This document shows positions 8,567 through 16,580 of a stretch of 64,000 bases of DNA, piece by piece. This stretch comes from Mycobacterium gordonae (GTDB taxonomy: Bacteria; Actinomycetota; Actinomycetes; Mycobacteriales; Mycobacteriaceae). The notes below the pieces were generated by a model. The model was not told the DNA's origin. It saw nothing but the letters and a program-made list of their open reading frames with translations, and did not search any database. Position 1 is the stretch's first letter; the number at the start of each line of letters is the position of its first letter. The stretch is from positions 62,001 to 126,000 of the forward strand of contig NZ_LKTM01000339.1 of assembly GCF_001417955.2 (NCBI RefSeq). Reading direction: 5' to 3'. Both the position numbers and the translations under genes were made by a program.

Positions 8567-9727
8567 TCAGCCGTACACCTGCGCGTAAAGCGCCTCGATC
8601 TGCGCCGGCTCGGGAATCACGGGATTGTTGGCCGGCGAACCGGATGCGACGGCCTGCTCAGCCATCAACGGAATGAGCGATTGCCAAGCGGCACTGTCGA
8701 TACCGTACGACCGCGGGGTGGGGACCTCGAGGTCCGCGCACAACGCGGTGAGGGCGTCGACGAGTGCCCCGGCGGCGGCCCGGTCGCTCGTCGTCGCATC
8801 GGCGACCCCGTAGGCCCGGGCACAGTCGGCGTAGCGGCCGGGCGCACCGCTCACGGAGAACGCGGTGACCGCCGGAAACAGCATGGCGTTGGACAGTCCG
8901 TGCGCGACATGAAAGTGTGCCCCGATCGGCCGGCTCATCCCGTGCACCAGTGCGACGCTGGAATTCGAGAACGCCATCCCGGCCTGGGTGGAAGCGGCCA
9001 TCATCGCCGCCCTGGCCGAGGCATCCGAGCCGTCGAAATATGCCCGCCGCAGGTGCGTCGCGATCAGCCGGATTGCCGAGAGCGCCAGACCGTCGCTGAT
9101 GGGATTGGCGCGGCGACTGACGTACGCCTCGACCGCGTGCGTCAGGGCATCGACGCCGGTATCCGCGGTGAGCCGCGGCGGCATCGTCATGGTCAGCTCG
9201 AAATCGACGATCGCGGCGATGGGCAGGAACGACAGCCCGGGACACAACATCTTCTCGTCGGTGTCACTGTCACTGATGACCGTGAATTGCGTTGCTTCCG
9301 AACCACTTCCCGCCGTAGTCGGGATCGCGACGATCGGCAACGCCGGACCGGCGTAGCTGTTCGGCGCCTTGTATCTGCGCATGGGACCTGGCTGTAAAGC
9401 CAGGACTCCCAATGCCTTTGCCGTGTCCATCGGGCTGCCGCCGCCGAACCCGATGATGCAGTCGGCCCGGTGTTCGCGGACCGCCGCGATACCCTGGTCC
9501 AGCGAGGCCGTGGTGGGATCGGCGACCGTGCGGTCGAACAGTGCCGGAGCCTTCCCTGCCGCGCTGAGCAGGCTCATCACTCGATGCGCGGCTCCGCAGG
9601 AAGTCAGGTAAGGGTCAGTGACCACCAGCGGGCGATGCAGCTGCAACGCGTCAAGCAGCGCGCCGAGCTCTCCGAGCGCACCGCCACCGATTCGAATGTG
9701 CCGGGGGAATGCGGCGGATGTCGGCAT
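8567..9727 (-). CDS. Iron-containing (group III) alcohol dehydrogenase
   Basis: The 386-residue product has the NAD-binding motif GFGGGSPMDTAKALG and the PTTAGSGSEAT motif typical of iron-activated alcohol dehydrogenases. Metal ligands are visible as histidines in DALTHAVEAYVS and in HGMSRPIGAHFHVAHG. Such enzymes interconvert alcohols and aldehydes or reduce maleylacetate; the substrate here cannot be read from sequence. The ATG at 9727 has an AGGGAAG site; upstream extension of the frame adds a segment unrelated to the family. It lies on the same strand as the TetR/crotonase unit but 74 bases before it, so co-transcription is possible, not certain. Confidence 0.88.
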   Translation of the reverse strand: MPTSAAFPRHIRIGGGALGELGALLDALQLHRPLVVTDPYLTSCGAAHRVMSLLSAAGKAPALFDRTVADPTTASLDQGIAAVREHRADCIIGFGGGSPMDTAKALGVLALQPGPMRRYKAPNSYAGPALPIVAIPTTAGSGSEATQFTVISDSDTDEKMLCPGLSFLPIAAIVDFELTMTMPPRLTADTGVDALTHAVEAYVSRRANPISDGLALSAIRLIATHLRRAYFDGSDASARAAMMAASTQAGMAFSNSSVALVHGMSRPIGAHFHVAHGLSNAMLFPAVTAFSVSGAPGRYADCARAYGVADATTSDRAAAGALVDALTALCADLEVPTPRSYGIDSAAWQSLIPLMAEQAVASGSPANNPVIPEPAQIEALYAQVYG

Positions 9728-9813
9728 GGACCACTTCCCTGCGCTCGGGGCCGCCCCTCGCGGCCGTAGCTGAAACACTACGGTCAGCGATCAGGGCGTC
9801 CCCGGTCAGCGCA

Positions 9814-10065
9814 TCAGGTGCACGGGATACCGTGCGGACCTCCGATCCAGTGACCCGGCGGCGACTGCCACGGGCAATACTGCTTGATCTGCCCGGGTGC
9901 CGGATTCCAGCCGATCGAGTCGTCGACCCGCGGTACGGGCGGTACCGGGGGACCCGGAATGTGGGGGCCGGGCTTCGCCAGCGCCGTGCCTGCGCCCATC
10001 CCGAGCGCGCCTGCCCCCAAAGCGCCGGCCATCAGTGTCGTTCCGATCATCTTCTTGAACTGCAT
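9814..10065 (-). CDS. Small secreted protein
   Basis: The 83-residue product has a clear Sec signal: MQFKKMIG, then a glycine/alanine-rich hydrophobic segment ending in GTALAKPG, with likely cleavage after TALA. The mature part is about 53 residues, proline- and glycine-rich (IPGPPVPPVPRVDD), and has two cysteines (QYCPWQ and the penultimate residue), which could form one disulfide. A strong AGGAGG site precedes the ATG. I do not recognise a family beyond the many short mycobacterial exported proteins ending in PGHWIGGPHGIPCT-like tails. It is probably monocistronic. Confidence 0.75.
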   Translation of the reverse strand: MQFKKMIGTTLMAGALGAGALGMGAGTALAKPGPHIPGPPVPPVPRVDDSIGWNPAPGQIKQYCPWQSPPGHWIGGPHGIPCT

Positions 10066-10200
10066 GATGTTCGCCTCCTCTTCTCAGCCCGGACGGCACC
10101 ACTTCGGCCCCTGAACAACGGACTGAGGAATCTCAGCTTTTGGACAAATACCCGATCTCCACGGGAATCAATCGTCGCGGCTTGTAACGTGCGACACGTC

Positions 10201-11019
10201 ATGGAACATCTCGGCATCGGCTACCTCAGTGTGTTCGGGCTGCCACCAGTGGAGTTCGTCGAGGTCGCGGTGGCTCTCGAGTGCCGTTTCATCTCCATGT
10301 TTCTCCGGGGACGCCCACTCGTGCCGCTTGGTTATCCGCCATTCTCCTTGCCGAACGATGCTGCGCTCCGCACCGATCTCGATGCGGCGCTGGGTCACCA
10401 CGGCGTCTCCATCACACTCGGTGACGGCTTTCTGGTGGTCCCCGGCGGTGACGTACGCGGGTGTGCCGGCGATCTCGACGTCATGGCCGAACTCGGGATT
10501 CCGCGCCTCAATGTCGTCAGCCTCGATGCCGACCTGGGCCGCACTTTCGATGAGTTCGCGGTACTCGCCGAGTTGGCCGCACAACGCGGCATCGCCACGG
10601 TGGTGGAGCCGGTGCCAGGCCTCGCCGTCTCCGACGTGCCCACCGCGCTGGCCGCGGTGCGGCACGTCGGGCGGCCGGACTTTCGGCTGTTGATCGACAC
10701 CATGCATGTGTCCCGGTCCGGGTCCACCCCGGCCGACCTGGCGGCCATCGATCCTGCGCACATCGGCTACGTCCAACTCAATGACACCACGCGCCGGCCC
10801 CGGACCCCGGACTACATGGAGGAGGCCATGTACGAGCGATTGGCCCCCGGCGACGGCGAGTTACCGCTGCGCGACATGATCCGTGCGCTACCGACCGACC
10901 TGGTGTGCGAACTCGAAGTACCGCAACGATCGCTGGCGCTGGCCGGTGTCAACCCGGCCGACCGTCTGCGACCGTGTGTGGAGGCGGCGCGACGGGTGTT
11001 GGCGGAGGCCGCCGGCTGA
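10201..11019 (+). CDS. Sugar phosphate isomerase/epimerase-like TIM barrel protein (AP endonuclease 2 family)
   Basis: The protein of 272 residues has the pattern of xylose-isomerase-like TIM barrels: LNVVSLDADL, TVVEPVPGLAVSDV with a metal-binding glutamate, FRLLIDTMHVSRSG with Asp and His, HIGYVQLNDT and VCELEVP near the end. These are the usual metal ligands (E, D-x-x-H, E) of sugar isomerases, inosose dehydratases and related enzymes. I start at ATG 10201; a GTG at 10189 would add four residues. It converges with the Gfo/Idh-type oxidoreductase, and such pairs often act on the same sugar or inositol derivative, although they are on opposite strands here. Substrate unknown. Confidence 0.8.
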   Translation: MEHLGIGYLSVFGLPPVEFVEVAVALECRFISMFLRGRPLVPLGYPPFSLPNDAALRTDLDAALGHHGVSITLGDGFLVVPGGDVRGCAGDLDVMAELGIPRLNVVSLDADLGRTFDEFAVLAELAAQRGIATVVEPVPGLAVSDVPTALAAVRHVGRPDFRLLIDTMHVSRSGSTPADLAAIDPAHIGYVQLNDTTRRPRTPDYMEEAMYERLAPGDGELPLRDMIRALPTDLVCELEVPQRSLALAGVNPADRLRPCVEAARRVLAEAAG

Positions 11020-11040
11020 GAGAGGGGGCGGCAGCGAGCA

Positions 11041-12039
11041 TCAGCTGGGCTGACGCAGCGGCAGTCCGGCAGCGCGATAGATCCCGTCGATGACGGTCAT
11101 GTTCGCCACGGCGTCCTGCGGCGTCGACTTGACCGGTACCCCATCCAGCACCGCGGCCAGGAACGCGTCGAGTTGGTACGCATAGGAGGCACGGCGCCCG
11201 AAGCGCTCCACCCTGCGGCCATTGGCCGATTTGACGGTCAGTCGGTGAAAAATCTGTGGCACAACAGGATTGAGAACACGCAGCTGCCCGTCGGTGCCGG
11301 TCACCGTAACGCTCATCCGCAACAGGTCCGTCGACCACATCGACGTGCGAATCCGTCCCGTGTGGCCACCGGGGAAGCGCAACTCGGCCGTCATGGCCCG
11401 GTCGATCCGGGGATCGCGCAGTTTGGCGCGCGCCGAAACCACCTCCGGCGTGGCACCGCCGAAGGTGCGCACCATGTGCACGGCGTAGCAGCCGGCGTCC
11501 ATCGTCGCCCCACCGGCCAGCGCGTAGTCGTAGCGGATATCGGCGAACTTCGGCAGCGGGAAGCACATCGCGGCCTCGACGTGTTGCAGCCGGCCGAGTT
11601 CGCCCGAGGCGATTATCTGCTCGACCCGCAACGCCAGCGGATGGTAGCGGTAATGAAAGGCCTCCATCACGACGCGATCCGAGTGCGTTGCCAGGTCGGC
11701 GATTTCGCGTGCTTCCGCGGCATTTGCGGTGAACGGCTTCTCGCACAGCACGTGCTTGCCCGTGTCCAGGGCGGCCCGCGTCCACCGGCCGTGCAGGCCG
11801 TTGGGCAGTGGGTTGTAGACGGCGTCGATCTCCGGGTCGGCGATCAGATCCTGGTAGCTGTTGTGCACGCGGGCGATGCCGTGGTCAACCGCGAACGCCT
11901 GTCCGCGGGACACATCGCGGGCCGCGACCGCGGCGACCACGATCGCGTCAGTCTGCTTGGCGGGGTTGATGAGTGCCAACGGTGCGATACGGGCCGCCCC
12001 CAGGATGCCGATGCGCAGCGGCACCCGTTGATCAGACAT
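11041..12039 (-). CDS. Gfo/Idh/MocA-family NAD(P)-dependent oxidoreductase
   Basis: This 332-residue protein shows the N-terminal Rossmann motif GILGAARIAP, the family hallmark CEKPFTANAAEA with the catalytic-region lysine, and the C-terminal substrate domain with MEAFHYRYHPL and AGGATMDAGCYAVHMVRTFGG. Family members oxidise or reduce sugars, inositols or trans-dihydrodiols. The start ATG at 12039 has a TAACGT -10-like hexamer six bases ahead, so a leaderless transcript is possible, although the gene also follows the FAD monooxygenase by only nine bases and may be read through from it. Confidence 0.87.
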   Translation of the reverse strand: MSDQRVPLRIGILGAARIAPLALINPAKQTDAIVVAAVAARDVSRGQAFAVDHGIARVHNSYQDLIADPEIDAVYNPLPNGLHGRWTRAALDTGKHVLCEKPFTANAAEAREIADLATHSDRVVMEAFHYRYHPLALRVEQIIASGELGRLQHVEAAMCFPLPKFADIRYDYALAGGATMDAGCYAVHMVRTFGGATPEVVSARAKLRDPRIDRAMTAELRFPGGHTGRIRTSMWSTDLLRMSVTVTGTDGQLRVLNPVVPQIFHRLTVKSANGRRVERFGRRASYAYQLDAFLAAVLDGVPVKSTPQDAVANMTVIDGIYRAAGLPLRQPS

Positions 12040-12048
12040 CGCGTGACG

Positions 12049-13266
12049 TTAACCGCGGCGGGCGAAATCGGGTGCGTGCTCGGGCAACACGCCGACTCCG
12101 ATGAAGTACGCGGGCACCAGCGAAAGCCACGGCATCCGCTCGAGCAACCGCAGCAGGGCTGCCGGCGGGGCGGGGTCCCGGCCCCGCAGCAGCGGACCGA
12201 GCAGCCCCCGGTGCAGTATCCGTTGGACGAATTGCGTTGCCGCGGTGGGAAATACACGCCGACGGCGGACGGCTGCCAAGTCACGGCCGGTCACGTGGTG
12301 GCGCAGCAGGGGTTCGGCCAATATGGTCGCGGCGGCGACGGCGTCCTGAACCGCCAAGTTGATGCCGACGCCGCCCAAGGGCGACATGGCGTGTGCGGCG
12401 TCACCGATACAGAGCAGGCCGTCGGAGTGCCACCGACGCAAGCGGTTGACCTTCACGTCGAGATGCTTGACGTCGTCCATGGAATCCAGCGCGGTTACCG
12501 ATCCGGCGGCCTCCGGTACCAGTGCGGCGATATCACGCCGGAATGCCTCGATGCCCTGAGCGCGCAACTGCGCGTCGGTGCCTTTCATGCCGATGTAGGC
12601 GATCTGGAAATACCCTTTGCGCGGGATCACGGCCAACGCCTTGCCCGGACCGGTGCGGGGCGCGAAGGAGAACTCCGCATCGTCGTCGTTCGGCAACTTG
12701 AACCACCAGACGTCGAACTTCACCGGATAGTCGCGGGTGCGCAGGCCGGCGGCCTGGCGGGCGATCGACCATCGGCCGTCGCAGGCCACGGTGAGCTCGG
12801 CGCGCAGTTCCCCCGGGCCGTCGGCGTCTTGGTACTGAACCCCGGTGACCCGGCCGCCTTCGGTGAGCAGGCCGGTGACCTCGGTGTTCATTCGCAGGGT
12901 GAAAGTGGGCTCGGCAATAGCGGCCTCAGCCAGCAGGTTGAGCAGGTCCCACTGCGGCACCATCGCGATAAACGGATGGGGTTGGTTCAGCCGCCCGAAA
13001 TCGATGTAGGTGACCGAGTTCCCATTCGATTCGAATGCCGCTTTGCGTACCTCGTTGAAGGGCAACCGGGAGAAGCGCTCCCACAGACCCAGTTCATCGA
13101 GCAACCGCATGGTGGAGCAGTGCACGGTGTCGCCGCGGAAATCGCGCAGGAAGTCACCGTGCTTTTCCAGCAGGGTGACCTCTACCCCGGCGCGGGCCAG
13201 TAACAGCCCGAGAACCATGCCGGCCGGGCCGCCCCCGATGATCGCGCACGTTGTCTTGTCCGCCAT
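12049..13266 (-). CDS. FAD-dependent monooxygenase/oxidoreductase (PHBH fold)
   Basis: The 405-residue protein has the FAD motif IIGGGPAGMVLGLLLARAG, a middle DG motif (ACDGRWSIARQAAG) that contacts both FAD and NAD(P)H, and the GD motif LLCIGDAAHAMSPLGGVGINLAVQDA. This is the p-hydroxybenzoate-hydroxylase-like class; members hydroxylate aromatics, tetracyclines or lipophilic substrates. The hydrophobic C-terminus (WLSLVPAYFIGVGVLP) could favour membrane association. A TATGCT hexamer nine bases ahead of the ATG suggests a very short leader. It is the first gene of a likely pair with the Gfo/Idh oxidoreductase. Confidence 0.87.
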   Translation of the reverse strand: MADKTTCAIIGGGPAGMVLGLLLARAGVEVTLLEKHGDFLRDFRGDTVHCSTMRLLDELGLWERFSRLPFNEVRKAAFESNGNSVTYIDFGRLNQPHPFIAMVPQWDLLNLLAEAAIAEPTFTLRMNTEVTGLLTEGGRVTGVQYQDADGPGELRAELTVACDGRWSIARQAAGLRTRDYPVKFDVWWFKLPNDDDAEFSFAPRTGPGKALAVIPRKGYFQIAYIGMKGTDAQLRAQGIEAFRRDIAALVPEAAGSVTALDSMDDVKHLDVKVNRLRRWHSDGLLCIGDAAHAMSPLGGVGINLAVQDAVAAATILAEPLLRHHVTGRDLAAVRRRRVFPTAATQFVQRILHRGLLGPLLRGRDPAPPAALLRLLERMPWLSLVPAYFIGVGVLPEHAPDFARRG

Positions 13267-13298
13267 TTGCGGTCAAGCATAGGGTCCCGCGTCCACGG

Positions 13299-15220
13299 TC
13301 AGGCGACCAGCGCCGACAGGCCTGCACCGACTTGTTGCGCGGCCGCGGCGACGATGAGCGTTTCCAGGGCCGCCGCCATGATGGACAGCGTGACGCCGGC
13401 GGTGAGTGGATAGCCGACCGCATTCACCATGCCCATCGGGCTGCCGTGCACGAATTCGCGGATTCCCTGCAGGAACAGGTTGACGTTGTAGGCCGGCGCA
13501 GTGGTCAACATGGCATTCGCCAGGTCGGCCGTCGGCAGCAGCACCTGGTAGGCCGCCCCGGCCGCCGCCGAAATCGCGCCGCTGGACTTGGAATTGGCGG
13601 CCTGCATACCGTCGATAAGTCCGTCGATGGAGATCGTGGGACCGGTGAGTCCGCCATAGGGTAGAGATCCGGCAAACAGACCGGAAACGTCAACGGGCGG
13701 CAGCGCGAGATGCGTCATGCCGTAGCCGAAGTCGGCGACCCCCTGCTGCGTTCCGGTTCCCAGCGCGCCCAAAACCCGTATGGGATCGACGTCCGGGAGT
13801 ACCCCGAACGGGGTCGGCACGTTCGGCGGCGACGTCGAATAGCCGTGATTCGGGTCGCCGTAGCCGAGATTGACGATCACCCGCAGGTCCGGCTGAATGA
13901 GGTCGGCGAGCGGATTGCCGAGAACGGGTAACGCCCGCAGCGGCTCCAGTAGTGGCAGGTTCCTGGTCGTGATGATGTAGTACTGCGTCATCGTCGGGCC
14001 CGCGGTGTTGGTCAGCGGAATGGCAGCGTCGATCTGTTCCGGCGTGAGCATCAGGTAGTTCTGATGCAGGTAGCCCATCCCGGCCAGGGCGTTCAACGTC
14101 GACACGATGTTCAGCGGATACCGGGGGAAGTCGGCGACGCCGTCGTACTCGATGGTGTAGACGCGGGTCGGATACAGATTGTCAGGCGTCGCACCCGGGC
14201 TGGTCACACCGAGGCTGGGAATGGCGATCCCCGGGAAACGCGCGGCGAGGCCGCCGTTCGGATTGCCGGGATCGCCGACTAGGGTGAACGAAAGCTGCTG
14301 AGGCGTAGGCGGATTGATCGATGCAGCGAGCTTCTGCATTTCCGTTGCGGCAATGGTGGCGCTCTGGGAGTAGCCGAAGATGGAGACATTGTCGCCCGCG
14401 GCGAGATGCGCCCGAACCGCGCTGTCGAGGATCTTCACGCCCTGGGCCACCGACGCATCGAACGTCAGACTCTTGACGTCGACCACCGGGTAGAGACCCT
14501 CCGGGGTGAACAGCGAGCGCGGGATGGCGTCGGGTGCGATGTTGCGAATGAAGAGATCGAATGCGCGCTGCACATACCTGGGCGACGGGGACGGGATGCC
14601 GCTGCTTCCCATGACTTCGGCAACGGTCTGCGCCGCGGCGGCACTGCCCGACGCGCCGGAACCGGCAGCCCTGGCGTCGCGGCGCTCAGTAGGGTCTGCA
14701 ATCGCCGTTGCCAGGGCGCCAACTGCGCGCAGACCGTGCTGACTCCAGCGTGGTACGCCACCATAGCGGTCACATCCTGAGCCCACATCTCGTTGTACAG
14801 GGACTCGGCGGCCGCTATCGCCGCAGCGTTCTGCCCAAACAGGTTGGACGCCAACAGCGACACCACCTCCCCGCGGTTCACCGCGACGACGGTGGGAGGC
14901 ACCGCGGCGGCCAAGGCGGTGTCGAACTCTGCCGCCGCGGTCCGGGCCATGACCGCCGCAGCCTCGGCGTGCGCGGCCGCGGTGCTCAGCCACCTCAGAT
15001 GTGGTGCGGCGGCGGCCGTCATCGCCAGCGACGCCGGGCCCTGCCAGGAGCCGGCCGCCAGCGCGGCAATGGTCGACCCAAAAGAGTCCGCGGCGCAGTG
15101 CATTTCAGATGCAAGCAGGTCCCAGGCGGCGGCCGCCGTGAGCATCGGAACCGGACCCGCGCCGGTGTAGAGGCGGGCGGAATTGACCTCCGGCGGGAGC
15201 GCCGAGAAGTTCGGCAACAT
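13299..15220 (-). pseudogene. PPE protein with C-terminal PE-PPE hydrolase domain, interrupted by a frameshift
   Basis: The first part starts at ATG 15220 and encodes an unmistakable PPE domain: MLPNFSALPPEVNSARLYTG, then AAAAWDLLASEM, SWQGPAS and NLFGQNAAAIAAAES. After about residue 183 (WQRRLQTLLSAATPG) the family-like sequence continues only in another frame, as AAGSGASGSAAAAQTVAEVM and a PE-PPE serine-hydrolase domain with the nucleophile motif IFGYSQSATIA, running to a stop at 13299. The switch maps to a run of three Cs on the plus strand (14669-14671); one extra base there would give a single 640-residue protein. It may be a sequencing error, a true null allele or translational frameshifting. 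Intact relatives are secreted by type VII systems and act as esterases or lipases. Confidence 0.8.
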
Positions 15221-15251
15221 CGTTGAGGTGTCCTTGCAGGAGAAGAGACAG

Positions 15252-15290
15252 CCGCGCTCCCGCCCTGAGTGCGTTCGGGCGGGAGCGCGG
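15252..15290 (-). terminator. Perfect 14-bp stem-loop terminator
   Basis: Arms at 15252-15265 and 15277-15290 (CCGCGCTCCCGCCC and its complement) pair perfectly around an 11-base loop. The hairpin lies 11 bases after the stop of the small lipoprotein gene and 31 bases before the PPE start, both on the minus strand, so it should end the lipoprotein transcript. After the stem the minus strand reads a modestly T-rich CTGTCTCTTCT. Confidence 0.7.
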
Positions 15291-15301
15291 ACTTCGGGCT
15301 G

Positions 15302-15463
15302 CTAGCCGCCGATGTGGGACCAGGCGGTGGCGGGCTGACCAACGGGCACCGACTGCGCCGCGGGGCCGCTCTTCATACATCCCACCAACGCTGCCGCTCC
15401 GAACAGCGCAGCCGCTACGGCAGCGAGCCCGCGGGCCACCCGCTTGTTACCAATTCCCGTCAT
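15302..15463 (-). CDS. Very small lipoprotein
   Basis: A 53-residue product starting MTGIGNKRVARGLAAVAAAL has a lipobox at ALVGC, so the mature acylated part is only about 27 residues (CMKSGPAAQSVPVGQPATAW...). AAAGGA lies seven bases before the ATG at 15463. The frame is open for 21 codons upstream, but that stretch has no signal-peptide character. I do not recognise the family. A strong stem-loop follows, indicating a monocistronic unit. Confidence 0.65.
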   Translation of the reverse strand: MTGIGNKRVARGLAAVAAALFGAAALVGCMKSGPAAQSVPVGQPATAWSHIGG

Positions 15464-15944
15464 AGTGGTTCCTTTCTTGGTTTGGGTTTTCAAGAAGTAA
15501 TGCGAGCAGAATGATAACCACATCACGCCGCCAGGAAAAGACTTTCAACGGATTGCAATGAACCGGTCCGGAACGTCGGGAACAGTCGGATCAATAGCAG
15601 TAACGGTCTCAGCCGAAGCTACACAAATAGTGTTGTACCACAACCACATACGATCGGATCAAATATCTGGCGCACCTGCGTGAAGCAATACCTTTGCGAA
15701 TGTCTGTGTAGTACATCTATTTGACGTCCGGACGTTTGATTAATTGACATTCGCACCTTCTTCACGGGCCGTGACTGCCATTGTAAAATAGCTGGACAAG
15801 CGCAATTCCCGCAACTCGACCACACCTGGAATTCGCCAACCCGGCGGGTCGGGCGTCCCTGCCGGCACGGATGGCATAACCTAGCGATCGCAATGTTTCG
15901 CCGGCGACGGCCCGCCGTCCTGAAGGGTGACAGGTGATCTCGTG
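15464..15944. other. 481-base AT-richer intergenic region with palindromes
   Basis: This gap separates the small lipoprotein gene (minus) from the TetR-FadD operon (plus). It is clearly less GC-rich than its surroundings. It contains a perfect 12-base palindrome ACGTCCGGACGT (15724-15735), flanked by TTG and TTGATTAATTGACA, and a second dyad GTTGT-ACC-ACAAC (15632-15644). A 68-codon minus-strand frame at 15619-15825 has no Shine-Dalgarno site or recognisable motifs, and I do not call it. The palindromes are candidates for operator sites of the TetR regulator downstream. Confidence 0.45.
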
Positions 15945-16580
15945 ATGATGTCCGGACGAGTTGCTCCGACGCGGCCCGCCCACGGCAATCAGGTCCGCGC
16001 CGAGCGGACGCGCGCCCAGGTGATCGATGTGACGGTCCAGATCGTGCTCAGCGAAGGCATTGCCGCGGCCAGCGGCCGGCACATCGCGGACACGGCGGGG
16101 GTCACCTGGGGGGTGATCCAGTATCACTTCGGTGACCGCGACGGGCTGTTGATGGCAGTGGTGGACCAGGGGTTCGAGGAACTGCTGGACGCGCTGAATT
16201 CGCTGCCCGCGGCGACTGCCGACACCACGACGCACCGAAAGGTCGAGGCGGCCGTGACGGCGGCCTGGCGGGCGATGTCGAGCCCTACCGGGCGCGCGGC
16301 CACCGAAATCCTGATCGGCACCCGTGCCACCCGCGGCGAGCCCACCACCAACCACATCCGAAGACTCGGCAAGACGTTCAACACGCTGATCGCCGCTATC
16401 GACCGGGATCTGAGCCCGACCCAGAACGCAGCCATCGGTGAGCTGCTGCTGACCACACTGCGGGGCATGATCGCCAACCAGCTGGTGATGCAACGGCCGG
16501 TCGACACCGGCAGGCAGCGCCGGCTGCTCGTCGATATCGTCAGCAGCTACCTCGACCGGGCGGGAGCGTCGGATTCGTGA
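15945..16580 (+). CDS. TetR-family transcriptional regulator
   Basis: The protein of about 211 residues has an N-terminal helix-turn-helix: RAERTRAQVIDVTVQIVLSE, then GRHIADTAGVTWGVIQYHFG, the typical TetR recognition helix and Y-H-F motif. The C-terminal half is helical and should bind a ligand. I prefer ATG 15945, seven bases after AGGTGA; a GTG at 15927 would add six residues. Its stop overlaps the GTG start of the acyl-CoA ligase by four bases (GTGA), so the two are translationally coupled and the ligand is plausibly a fatty acid or acyl-CoA. Confidence 0.87.
   Translation: MMSGRVAPTRPAHGNQVRAERTRAQVIDVTVQIVLSEGIAAASGRHIADTAGVTWGVIQYHFGDRDGLLMAVVDQGFEELLDALNSLPAATADTTTHRKVEAAVTAAWRAMSSPTGRAATEILIGTRATRGEPTTNHIRRLGKTFNTLIAAIDRDLSPTQNAAIGELLLTTLRGMIANQLVMQRPVDTGRQRRLLVDIVSSYLDRAGASDS

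Noticed and set aside
11173..13203. A 676-codon plus-strand open frame
   Set aside because: It lies antisense to the Gfo/Idh and FAD monooxygenase genes; long antisense frames are common in GC-rich DNA.
15619..15825. 68-codon frame in the AT-rich gap
   Set aside because: No ribosome site, atypical codon use and no motif.
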